Part shown: in pieces, positions 50,720-61,395 of the stretch
Layout of the letters: the number at the start of each line of letters is the position of its first letter
How positions within the stretch are numbered: position 1 is the first letter of the stretch
Origin: Symbiodinium kawagutii
Lineage: Eukaryota; Sar; Dinophyceae; Suessiales; Symbiodiniaceae
Direction of reading: 5' to 3'
Assembly: GCA_009767595.1 (NCBI GenBank)
Contig: VSDK01010418.1
Span: 320,814 to 384,813, forward strand
DNA: 64,000 nucleotides
Notes under the pieces: generated by a model
Database searches by the model: none
Told to the model about the DNA's origin: nothing
What the model saw: only the letters and a program-made list of their open reading frames with translations
Made by a program: the position numbers and the translations under genes

Positions 50720-51040
50720 ATTGGTCATGGAAGGTTTTGGATGCCACTGATGTGAACTTTCAGAACATCCTTCAAAAGCCCCACAGTACACAAAGGCAGA
50801 AGAAAGAAGCTCTTTCGAAGTCATTTGTATTTTCGAAGTCATTTGTACACATAGACACACTTTATCATTTTCTAAGTCATGGGCATTACCCATGTTTAGT
50901 AATTTCTTAGTCAAGAAAACTGAAATGGCCATTTTTCCAAGTTTCCAGGCCCCCAACCAAACCATCGAGGATTGGTTCCCGCCAACGATGCGCCTCGCGA
51001 TTGCCCCAATCACCGCCACGAGCTTCGCAGAAACCGTGAC
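50720..51040 (-). CDS. Exon (107 codons) of an unknown gene
   Basis: Acceptor GGTGTGAG|GTC, frame VTVSAKLVAVIGAIARRIVG, GNQSSMVWLGAWKLGKMAIS, VFLTKKLLNMGNAHDLENDK, VCLCVQMTSKIQMTSKELLS, SAFVYCGAFEGCSESSHQWH, donor CCAAT|GTAGCT. With 50514-50687 it makes an in-frame two-exon C-terminus. If the candidate rpl7 last exon at 49966 is right, this pair lies inside an rpl7 intron on the same strand, which would be odd. Confidence 0.5.
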
Positions 51041-51375
51041 CTCACACCCGGCACCGGGTCTCACTGATTGGTTGGTTGGTCGGTTGGTCGGTCAGTTGAT
51101 GGTTACTGGATTTTTTCAACTAATGGTTTCACCAACGGTTCAACAATGGTTCCAGAAATGTTCAACCATGATTGGAACCAAAATTTTATAGTTCCGCTCA
51201 ACAATTTTCAACCATGATTGGACAATGATCGAGACTCTCAAGCGTTATACCTAGCGCCAACCACACAGAAAATCACTAACAATCGCAACACTGACCTGCA
51301 CAATCACTAAGCGTAATGGCTCACAATCGCCGTTCATTGTGGCAGACTTCAACCGTGGCAGTCAGGGAAGTGTAC

Positions 51376-54300
51376 TGCCAGTGTCAGGGTCAAGTCCCTG
51401 ACGCTTGTTGATGAAGCCACCCTTGGGGGAGGAGAGCTTGAACGGCCACAAGAAGTTGGACACCTGGCGGGAGCTTGGGCAGCCAGGCAAAATGCCGAAG
51501 GCTCAGAATGGTGGTGAGTATTGGCTGTTTTTTTGTGGAGGATGGGGATTGCATGTTTGAACTGATGCCAGGGATGCTAAGATCGGCAAGCATGGATGTC
51601 ATTCAGAGATCTCATCTTGCCGATCATAATTTGTATCATTTGCTCAAATGTGTGCCAATACCGGGCCTGCTTGAAGTTGGGACCGACGGTGTAGAGCTCA
51701 TGGATGATGTCCTCCACTCCGTGGATGCCGTGCCTTGTGCATACACTTGCACTGGATTGCAAAACAAATCAATTCAAAAGTCCCTGTGTCTAATTGAACT
51801 GCGCTCTGCACACAAAGATTTGGTTGGTGACGTGAGTATGAAGTCTCTACAAATAATGCAGGCCATGTGACTTTCCAAGGCTCTCAGAGATGATGTCATT
51901 GGAGGTCAAGGGGATGCGCTGCTTGCTGACCTTGAGTCAAGTTTGATGAGAACATCATCACATGCCACAAACGTAGAACTGTCGTGCCGACCGGGTCTCC
52001 GACCTTGCCGAAGCCACGCTTGTAGACCAGCTCCCTCACAGTCTTCAAGGAGGGATAGCCGTAGGTCACATAAGGCTGCACCAACTTCAGCATGTTCAGG
52101 ATCGGCTCGTTCACCTGACGATGCTGAGGCACAATGAGATATGAAAAGGTGATGCACTGTGAGATTCGGATCGTGATAAGTAATACCAGGCAGTGTATGA
52201 TCAAGGATTATGAGTGTTGATAAGTTGTTGATGAGTTATGGTGATGTAAGATACTTCTTGTAAGGAATGATCGATGTGGCATGATCTGGTGCCAGAAGAT
52301 ATGGTAATATCGTCACAAGTCACAAGGTAAGCTTAAACTATGGCAAATGCAGAAGAGACTTAAGTGCAAGTGGGGGCCAGCTGGGATCATTCAGAGAAGA
52401 ATTCTCGCATTGAAGATTACCAATGGGAGAAAAGCAGCGTGCAAGTGGAAGGCAAACGGGGCACGACCAAACCAGGAACCCGTTGGATGGAAGAAAAGTG
52501 GCTGGAAATTGCTGGAAGAAAGGTCAAAAATCATGCTGCAACCAGACCCCGTGAGTGAGAGACCGGATGCAAATGATGTGCCCCCAACCATGTACCAGGT
52601 GGGGTCTCAATGATCAACCAGTTGTCACGAATCCCCCCTGCACCTTGAGGAAGACTCCGTTGTGCAGCTGCTTCAATCGCAAAAGCTGGAGCACCTTCCT
52701 GCAAGGAGTGGTTGCAAACTGATCATCTACCGACAAAGGTATATCTTTGAAAGATATATGTAGACACATATGCCATCATATGGCTGTGGGTCAAAACCCC
52801 GTACCCCTGGTTCCCCATCATTAACCATTGTTTTCCCTGTAGTTGCTTGGTTCTTATCTACCAGTATTGGTTCATTAATATTGACCCATAGTCATATGTA
52901 TACATAAACACACACTTTCACACACACGGCTTCGACATCTACATCAATGGCTCCATGTATAAGTATGAATCGGAAGATGGAGATGGACGTGTATCAAGTA
53001 AATGGAAAGGTACCAGAAGATGGAAATTTCACAACGAACTCATTCGTTAGCTCATCACTGGATGCCCCCAGAAAGTTCCCACACTCCTTGGCTTGGGACT
53101 CATCTTGATGATTCCCGTGATTCGAACCACAAAGAGCAGCTTGGCCTGGTGAGCTGGGAGGGTCTGCGCAGTGCTGTTGCAATCTGAGAGGTGCCCTCGA
53201 ATTCAAAAACTTGACACTTGTTGCAGCGTCAACAGTTCTGGGGGCTACGAAGCTCAGCACAATTCGCTGCCAAAGGGCTTGCATCAAGTGAATCCAAGAC
53301 TCTGCGCGGAAGCTTTGAAGATTCATGAGATTAGCAGGTATATTCACATCCGTGAACGCATGTCGCAAGAGCACATGAAGAAAATGATTGATGCATATTT
53401 AACATATTTGTTCATGTTACATATGCATTTACTGATCTATGTCTCAACGGGATGTGCATCCATCCATCCATCCATCCATCCATCCATCCATCCGCCCGTC
53501 CAAATCCCTTGTGCTTGTTGGGGAGTTGGTGACGGCAGCGCCTCGGGCTCCACGAAGAAGTTCCCCTTGAGCTTCGCATCGCGGCGCAGCTGCACCAGCT
53601 CTGCGGCCGTCTCGGCGTACTCCTGCGCCCGGGAGCGGTGGCAGCACCCCTCGGCGGTGTCCGGTGGGGCGGTCTCCGGACCCAGGTCCTTCTCATAGGC
53701 CGCCGTGCGCTCCTTCAGCTTGGCACGTTCTTCCTTCAGCGGTTCTCGAGTTGGTGATCCACTGGGGTAGGGCATGGTGGGGCATGGTAGGAAGGTTCCT
53801 ACCTGTTTTGCAGATGTGAACCAAGCAGAAAGGTGGACCATCTCAGTTTCTGATCATGAGAATCGAGGACAGCAGCTTTGTAGTCAACCTGCAAGTTCTG
53901 TCAGAACATGGCAGAACCTCCAAATGAATCCAACCAAACAAGCACCACTATAGAGAACTTCTCTCATACGGAAAAAACCAATGGGGATTCATCTCCAGCA
54001 ACCACGATTGAGAAGTACGAAACAACACACACCATATTTGGAACGTTGAAAACAGTTGAACTCAGAGAGTCCATAATTATTGAGCCCAACAAGTGACCTT
54101 TGGCAATGGAAGATAAAGAAAATCTACCAAAAAAATCTGTAATCCATAGTTGCTGTGGATTTCCCATCATCTAGTTTGGTGCCTGCTTCTTCACGACTCC
54201 TGGCAAAGCTAAATTCGTTCTCCCCATCGAAGGCAATGTTGATTGGTTGCTAGGTGATCCTGGGTTACCAACCATGATCGATCACTATTAACCATTGTGC

Positions 54301-55188
54301 TCCACTGCAGCAATTTCATCACTTCCAAGCAGAACTATAAGACAGCTGTCCAACCATCTCTTCTGCACGATCCTGAATTCCTTGGTTCTAAGCTGGACAA
54401 CGGAGGTGGCGTCCCAACCACCAGCAACGAAACGATGGAAATCATCTTTGGCAACAACTTGGGGGCTGGATACCAAGCGGGTCTGGTTGAGTTGATCACC
54501 CCTTCCTTGCGAAGGGAAGCTGAGCCGTGACTGACCAGTCCACTGAGAGCTTGCCCAGCTACCAAGGAAGCACCCCCACAACCAACCTGTCAACCAACCA
54601 TGGCAGCTGTATCCCTGTGGGTTGGTCGTACCACCTTTGTGTACCATTGCCACTGCTTTACCGCTCTGTGGCCTCCCTAGTCTTCTGCTTTGCTGCCAGA
54701 GCAGTCTTCTTCTCCTGTGCAGCGAATCAGGTCTAGGAAAAATGCCACAGCCACTCCAAAGACAACAAGAAAAGTGCCACAGCCACTTCTTTCTCAGAAC
54801 GAGCACCAAAAGCTCAATGCATGGCATCATCTTTTGACGACTTGGTTACAGTATGACATTCCACTGGGCCCTTTAAGACGAAAGTCTTTGCGCCGTCCCT
54901 CGATTCAAACGACATGAAGCAATCTATATAAATAGTCGCCTGAATGATCCCATGCACTAGAAAGAAATTGACGCAGAAATCAGAGAGGACTCTACTAGCC
55001 ACAGAGACTTGAACTCCAAACAAATCCTTTCTACATCATCAAACACAGCTTACCATTGAAGGATTGGAAATGTCTATCGAGCCAACGGGTCAACGATTCA
55101 TTTCTCTCGGCACCTCGGCCAACTTCACATCCCTCTCGGTCTTCAGTTTGACCAGTTCCGGCACAGCAGCTCCCTCAATTGGGACATC
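51376..55188 (-). CDS. rpl7: 60S ribosomal protein L7 (uL30 family), ten exons seen
   Basis: Exons in transcription order: 55114-55188 ([17 protein letters not shown]), 54662-54714 ([16 protein letters not shown]), about 53689-53744 ([16 protein letters not shown]), 53542-53622 ([27 protein letters not shown]), 53087-53145 ([19 protein letters not shown]), 52644-52698 ([18 protein letters not shown]), 52004-52114 ([37 protein letters not shown]), 51872-51930 ([19 protein letters not shown]), 51667-51733 ([22 protein letters not shown]), 51376-51463 ([20 protein letters not shown]). The order and motifs match eukaryotic L7 (basic coiled N-tail, GNFYVP, FVxRIRG, LQLLRLRQ, NGxF, WGYPxLKxVxELIYKRG, GIxxxEDLIHEIYTVG, [12 protein letters not shown]). 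From 53542 on, every phase agrees. The N-terminal start and the C-terminal end (after FINKR; the frame reads to TGA at 51364) are not fixed. Cytosolic large-subunit protein that helps hold 5S rRNA and expansion segments. Confidence 0.93.
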
Positions 55189-55289
55189 CTGTCACTCGAC
55201 AGGCGGAGAACAAGGGATGCAAAGGCAGCGACTCATCCACCACGAAAAGGAAAGGGACCAAACAAATGCAGAGGATGGAAGCTAGTAAG

Positions 55290-55860
55290 GAGAAGAAAAA
55301 ATCAACCCTAGGGAGGATTTAAATACTCAAAAAGAATGGGGATTGACTCGCACGACCAATCGAATAGATATGCTAATGTCATCAGCAACAACAGATTGAC
55401 TTCCGGACTTCATGGTGTGCAATTGAGTTGACTTTTGTCCACACTGTGTGAATAAATATGTTGTCAGCTCAAACTAGATTGCTCCCACGGGCGAAACAAA
55501 TCTGCGTGTACTCTCCAAGTCAGAGTTCACAAGCTCAACATCCCTGAGTGGTTGGAGGCGAGGTCCCATAGCCGTGTCAAAGACCCAGTGCTTGTGGGAC
55601 ATCAAAATTTGCAGATAGTTTAGGTTCTTGTATGGGTCACATGACGTTGTTTCATTGTCAGCAGGACCATATCCTTCACAGGATTCCCTTTGAAGCCAAC
55701 AAGGGGAGCGGAATGCACTTCGGATTTTGATACTGCTTCAACACTTCCGAATGACAATCGTGAGTGACCCATCTCTGAGCTGGCAGGTGACTAAGGTCGG
55801 TACATCACAGTTTGTTGAATCTTTGCCACAAATGCATGGGGATATCAATAGCACATCACT
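55290..55860 (-). pseudogene. Decayed coding stretch
   Basis: One frame reads VLLISPCICGKDSTNCDVPT, LVTCQLRDGSLTIVIRKC, TGA, SSIKIRSAFRSPCWLQRESC, EGYGPADNETTSCDPYKNLN, YLQILMSHKHWVFDTAMGPR, LQPLRDVELVNSDLESTRRF, VSPVGAI, TAG, FELTTYLFTQCGQ... The text is protein-like over about 170 codons, with two stops. Cys-rich first part; unknown origin. Confidence 0.45.
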
Positions 55861-56089
55861 CACAATCATCAGCAACAACGAGGATATGACAAAAAACAAT
55901 ATAGAATGAGGATGTAACCAACAGCAATCAATCGCGCAAACCTCAATGGTTGACAGTCTCATATATGCACATAATAATCAAATGTATAAGTTTGAAGTTG
56001 ATACAAGGATAGGTCAAGATGCGCGATGCACAGAGATATGTGAGAATGCAAATTGAACACTTCCGGTTGCCATCCAAAGTAATGTTTCC

Positions 56090-57290
56090 GCGTTTTTACG
56101 TCGAGATGAACAGCCCCAATATCGTCTCGTGATGGTCAGCCCTATCTTGCTCATGTAGCAGCGGTTGGAAAACAATTAGAAAAGTGACCACCGGAGATCC
56201 ACAATGATAGACCATACATATATGGTGGAAGAACGCACAAAGGAATCTATGTCTTATGGATTGCTGATAAGAATTATTGCACTTACATGCCGACAAAGGA
56301 ATTGAAGAAATTGTTTGCGGCAAAATGGATGTGGTACATGGCCCTGGGAAATAAATTTGCAATAAAGGCTGTTGAAAATGGAAAAAACCATAGAGCGCTT
56401 CACAGTATATGTAGATCAGAGGGACTACAACCCCAAGTGGCCCCAAGCATGCCAGAAGGACCTTGGAGATTAGGTACCGCTCAGCCATCTTTGCTACAAG
56501 GGCCACACGCTCGAGCCACGCTGGTGTGACTTCATCCACACACAAATTGGATGATGACGTGACTTCATTCCTCAAATAAGTTGTGATGCCGCTGGAAACA
56601 AAGTAGATACTTTTGCTGAATATCATCAACAGCTTGTATAAACACGCCGCTGATTTCCTCCCTTTTTGATAATGATGTTTGGCACTTTGCATATCAGAGG
56701 AAATTTCCTTACTTTTGCATCAGCAAGATATGATACGTACATATATATCTGTCAGTTTCAGGCCTCAAATGATGTACCTCAAGCATAAATCCATCTTGCC
56801 TTGTCCAACGGCTCACTCACCGGTGCCCTCAGCGACCATCTGCCACTCTCCTATTTCAACCAGAGCCTCCTCCCCAAGAATCTGAGCTACCTGCTTCCCT
56901 CACGCCTTGGGGTTTGCAGCCTCTCATATGTGGTTGAAACACGCGGTCCACGGGACATCCAGCGCGAATGCGCCGAATGGAACCATGGAAACGTAACGAC
57001 GATGTGAAGTCGCAGGCACTAGAGAGCTCTCGCGAGGCACCACAATCAGTTGTTGTGAATTTCTCGCAAAAACCCTGAGTTGTTGGCTTGCCTTCCGGCA
57101 AAATAGCATCCTCTCGTGGGGGCCACAGGTCTACATTCACAGTCACTGCTGACCCTGTGGTCTGCGAATATGTTTTCAAACCATGTAACCGCTGATTGCT
57201 GAGCGATCTCAGTCTCCCACCACAATCAATGACATCCAGCACTAGAGCTGGGTCACCCGCCAATTTTTTTCGGTTCATTGGATCGGTTGC
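56090..57290 (-). pseudogene. Decayed gene: LSNxRLxxLKxY-type N-part and helical C-part
   Basis: 57293-56890 is open: DPALVLDVIDCGGRLRSLSN, QRLHGLKTYSQTTGSAVTVN, VDLWPPREDAILPEGKPTTQ ... VDRVFQPHMRGCKPQG. At about 56890 the adjacent frame takes over (VAQILGEEALVEIGEWQMVA, EGTGE) and meets TGAs. A further open block (56692-56096) contains LCVDEVTPAWLERVALVAKM, AERYLISKVLLACLGPLGV, which recalls the last helices of BTB domains (weak, inference). Stops and frame changes point to an inactive copy; an alternative is exons with splice sites I misread (a perfect donor CCG|GTGAGT occurs at 56820). Confidence 0.45.
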
Positions 57291-57688
57291 CAATTTTTTA
57301 AGAAACCAAAAGCAAAAACGAGATCCAGGTCGTCACATGTCGTGACAACATGTCGGACTCAACATTGCAGACAATGGGGGGGACAAAGCAAGATCCACGC
57401 CGTGATTTTTTGTCCTTGTCACGGTACTTCGGTCGCTGGTAGATCGGACAAGCATATCAGAAATGAAACAATAACGATAATCGAGTGGCTTATCCAATCG
57501 TTGGCAAAACAAACAAACAAACAAAGACCAGGAAACCAAACAAAAAACCTACCAGCCACCAACCAAAAGGAAAAGCAACAAACCAAACAACCAACCTAAA
57601 CACACACCAGCAACCAAAACAAAACCAAACGCCATTTTTTGCAAGCCAACAAAATCATACAATCCACACAAAAGCGGCATCCTAAGAT

Positions 57689-59860
57689 CAGTGAAATTTT
57701 GCACTCATGCATCTCAGAACTTGAGGAACCAGGCATCCTCTTCATCATAGTGCTGCCAAATCTGCCCATTTTTTTTTCCCCTCCGTAGCGCCACCCGAGC
57801 ACATTTCTCCGGTTGCTATTAGATCGGCCACTGAAAAGTGGGCCAAACCAGTCAGCATCAGATGCACCAAAGAATGAAAGCAAAAACGAACCAGAGCAAC
57901 TAAAAACCAACCAAACAAGCAAACCACACCACAACCAAACCACCAGACCAAACCCCACCAACAAAAACCACCACCACACCCAGCACCAAAAACATTATCA
58001 AGTGGATCATGGCAGAAGATTTTTAAGCCAACTACGCTCTTGAAAAGACTGGGTGAAATTCCACTCTCACGCATCTCAAAAGTAGAAGTACTGGGCATCA
58101 TCGTCCAACTAATCCGTGAGTTTGGCTGGCACAATGTTCCAATTTTTCCCTTCGCAATTTCGTATGTTAATCAGAATCGTTGACTGCAGCCAAACCTGCC
58201 CAATCCAAAAGTTCGCAATAGTAACATATTTTGCCCCCCGAAGCCCGAAGCGCCATACGAGCACATCACTCAGGTCGCTATTAGTTCGAGTAGTGAAAAA
58301 GTGGTGAGGTTAGTCAGCATGAACTGCACAATGGTGTGTAAATCAAACAAACAAACAAACAAACAAACAAACAAACAAACAAACAAACAAAGAAACAAAC
58401 AGACAGACAGACAGACAAACAGACAAACAGACAAACAGACAAACAAACAAACAGACAAACAGACAAACAGACAAACAGACAAACAGACAAACAAACAGAC
58501 AAACAAACAAACAAACAAACAAACAGACAAACAAACAGACAGACAAACAAACTAACAAACAAACTAACTAAATAACAAACTAACAAACTAATGAACTAAC
58601 AAACAAACTAACAAACAAACTAACAAACTGACAAAACAAAACAAAACAAAACAAAACAGAACAAAACAAAACAAAACAAAACAAACAAAGAAACAAAAAA
58701 AGAAACCAACAAAGAAACTAACAAACCAACAAACCAACAAACCAACAAACCAACAAACCAACAAACCAACAAACCAACAAACCAATAAACCAACAAACCA
58801 ACAAACCAACAAACCAACAAACCAACAAACCAACAAACCAACAAACCAACAAACCAACAAACCAACAAACCAACAAACCAACAAACCAACAAACCAACAA
58901 ACCAACAAACCAACAAACCAACAAACCAACAAACCAACAAAACCAACAAAACCAACAAAACCAAAAACAAACAAACAAACAAACAAACAAACAAACAAAC
59001 AAACAAAAAACAAACAAACAAACGACCAAACCATCGAACGAACGAACGAACGAACGAACGAACGAACGAACCAACCAACCAACCAACAAACAAAACAAAA
59101 CAAAACGAAACAAAGCGAAACAAAACAAAACAAAACAAAACAAAACAAAACAAACAAACCAACCAACCAACCAACCAACCAACCAACCAGAACCAAGCAG
59201 CAAACAACACAACCAGCCAATTAAAAACAAACCAGCCAACAAACAAGACAACCGTCCACACACCGACCAAGTGCGTTGCAAAAGAAAATCACAAACTACC
59301 TACCCTAAAAGAAGACTAGGTGAAACTCCGCTCTCACGCATCCCAGAAGAAGAAGAGCCAGGCATCGTCATCAAAATTCCGCGCAGCTCTGTCTTTTCAT
59401 CCGTCCAGCTTTAATCCTGCTGTCTTCCAATACGATTTGCTGCACATTTACTCAGGTAAAGGCATTGCAAAAACTTATTGCAGCACACGGTAGCCAAGCT
59501 CAACGCGAATCATCAATGCGAGTGCGGAAACATAAACCTAACTTGAATGGAAGGGGGGGCATTTTTTTCCTTGGTAGTGCCTATTGCACACGAAATGCAG
59601 GTCACTATGTGTCCAGAAAGGCTGCAATAGAGATCGAAAGATCGCCAATTAGAAGTAAGATGACCATTGAGAACAACCAGACCAACACCAGAACCACAGC
59701 AAACCACAAACAAAAACCAAAACCAAAAAACCCAACCAGCCACCCACAAACAAAAACAAGTCATCTCACTTCTCAGACTAACTAACTTTGCTCAAGGTGA
59801 AACGTGTGAAACTCCGCACTCACGCATCTCAGAAGTCAATCAGCCGGGCATCATCGCTTC
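57689..59860 (-). repeat. Diverged tandem unit with two exon-like modules, expanded by satellites
   Basis: Four diverged copies of a block (plus strand GTGAAACTCCGCTCTCACGC ... CCAGGCATCATC) start near 57689, 58050, 59310 and 59796. On the minus strand it codes MMPGSSSSEMRESGVSPS-like peptides. A partner block (57780-57862 and 58250-58320) codes MLTGLAHFSVADLIATGEMC-like peptides (minus). Between copies lie A/C-rich satellites. Probably a decaying tandem gene array. Confidence 0.6.
58339..59195. repeat. A/C-only satellite mosaic
   Basis: Consecutive blocks of AAAC, AGAC/AAAC, AACT, AAAAC, AACCAACA (about 58700-58935), AAAC, AACG (59037-59068), AAAAC and AACC. The plus strand is almost free of T and, outside the AACG and AGAC blocks, of G. 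Confidence 0.97.
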
Positions 59861-60067
59861 ATCTCATCTTGTGCAAATTTCATCACAAGAACCATCCTTT
59901 GTACCTTGCCTGGCGACCACTTCTGAGAGTCCTGCCAGTAGACATTGCACCCCAACGTTGCAGCTTTGCACAAAGACTAGACGACGGTTGGCCCGAGAGC
60001 GAGAAAGGCAATGTTATACAAGCCTCCGATATACTTATTCAATCAGACTAACGTCATGATCTTTGAA

Positions 60068-60280
60068 ATGGATGATGATGATGATGATGATGATGGTGAT
60101 GATGATGGTGATGATGATGATGATGATGATGGTGACGACGATGACGATGATGATGATGATGATGATGGTGGTGATGTTGATGATGATGGTGGCGCTGATG
60201 AAGATGATGATGGTGATGAAGGTGATTACGATGATCATGAAGATGCTTTTGGCGATGGGTATGCTGAGAAGGATGATGAT
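60068..60280. repeat. GAT-type trinucleotide repeat
   Basis: Imperfect GAT/GGT/GAC tract. A plus frame through it gives poly-Asp with an acidic, more complex end (DEGDYDDHEDAFGDGYAEKD) and stops at 60287; coding is possible but unproved. Confidence 0.85.
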
Positions 60281-60309
60281 GTAAAATAATTGAAGAGAAG
60301 AACATGTCG

Positions 60310-60640
60310 AAGATTGGTTGTTGATGTAATTGCGCGTACAACGGGATGTGTATGCATCAGAAAAAAACGGTCGATATTTGCACGCAGTCGTGCGAAGGCA
60401 TCTGCGGAAAGATGTAGTTGTCCAGTTGCAATGTCAGCCTCAATTGGCGCAGGAAAAAAAAGCAAGAATGGCTGGTTTGATCAGTCCATGCTGGTGTAGA
60501 CACATGTCTAAAATTGTGCAGCTTTGCACCACAAAAGTAAGATCATCTTGGCTGCATCAGTCCAAACCGAAGTCAGAAGCGCTTCTTGCTCAGAAGATAA
60601 CTTGACCTCAGAATACATTCACAATTCAACAGGCATGGCT
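60310..60640. other. Open frames on both strands, no call
   Basis: Plus (RVQRDVYASEKNGRYLHAVV) and minus (ADIATGQLHLSADAFARLRA) frames are both protein-like across 60310-60470; neither has clear splice sites. Confidence 0.3.
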
Positions 60641-60643
60641 CAC

Positions 60644-60876
60644 CTTGAACCAAGAGAAGCGCAGCGCGCACTGAATCATCAAAGCCAACAAAATGAAAAC
60701 ACCCGTAAAAAAATTCCAGATCCGTGCAACTCAGCCCTTGAACTCCGTCCTCCAGGGTCGCACAGGCAATGCCATGTTCTTGCCAGCCACCACCTCCAGC
60801 GTCGCGCGCTTCCATCGCACTTGAAATTCCATAAAAATAAAATGCTCAAATGCCATTCCATTCAACGCATTGAGTC
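60644..60876 (-). CDS. Exon with transmembrane helix and one in-frame TGA
   Basis: Excellent acceptor GGTTGCCCTCAG|GA; frame LNALNGMAFEHFIFMEFQVR, WKRATLEVVAGKNMALPVRP, WRTEFKG, TGA (60731-60733), VARIWNFFTGVFILLALMIQ, CALRFSWFK, excellent donor TTCAAG|GTGAGC. The 2-base phase at the start joins the exon at 61005-61152 in frame (EPQ-R-LNALNG). Everything fits one exon except the TGA: a nonsense mutation, a sequencing error, or an early end at a GC donor (CAAGG|GCTGAG). Confidence 0.6.
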
Positions 60877-61004
60877 CTGAGGGCAACCAAAACAAACTGG
60901 GACCATGATGCCCGCAATGAGATTTTAATGACGTTTCCCAAAATCCCTGCTCACTGAACGAAAATAGATTTAACTAAACAACCCTCCGCATTTTGACTGT
61001 TAAC

Positions 61005-61152
61005 GTTGAGGTTCGAACATTCCAAACGCGGCAAGGGATTGCACCATCCTAAGCACAGCGTCGCATGATATTTGTCGCAGCAAAAATGTTGACAATGCCA
61101 GACAACACTTCCAATGGAGACTTCCATCCTTGAGAGCCCAACAATAAAAAAC
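61005..61152 (-). CDS. Exon, hydrophobic/Cys-rich (49 codons)
   Basis: Acceptor AAGAATAG|GTT, frame VFYCWALKDGSLHWKCCLAL, STFLLRQISCDAVLRMVQSL, AAFGMFEPQ, donor CAAC|GTTAAC. Phase 1 end matches the next exon. Probably part of a multi-pass membrane protein together with 60644-60876 (inference). Confidence 0.6.
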
Positions 61153-61179
61153 CTATTCTTCTATGGTCAATTGCAAGGT

Positions 61180-61395
61180 ATACACGCACAAAAAGACTTG
61201 TACCCAATCAGTTTCATTTTTTTGCGCAATCTCAATTTTCTATGGAAATTTCCATATATTTCACGAAAAAAGACTTGTACCAAGATGCTGTTTCTTTGAA
61301 TATCGCAACGGTTTTGATTCATCATCAAAAATTCATCATTCTTTCTGTGCAGATCTTCAAGTTTTCTCAAAACAAAAATACTTGTACCAAATCAA
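61180..61395. repeat. Short diverged repeats before the assembly gap
   Basis: AAAAAGACTTGTACC-like words recur at about 61189, 61267 and 61374. They share GTACCAA with the satellite beyond the gap. Confidence 0.5.

Noticed and set aside
54288-54830. A 180-codon minus frame and a 77-codon plus frame
   Set aside because: The region contains an rpl7 exon (54662-54714) in another frame; the long frame is Trp-rich and unlikely, the rest undecidable.
56287-56529. 80-codon plus frame
   Set aside because: Complement of the more protein-like minus text (VDEVTPAWLERVALVAK).
47690-60876. Reassignment of TGA to Trp in the nuclear code
   Set aside because: Trp in the well-supported genes (1-938, RING-H2, rpl7) is always TGG, several complete frames end at TGA, and TAA/TAG also interrupt the decayed stretches; pseudogene decay is simpler.
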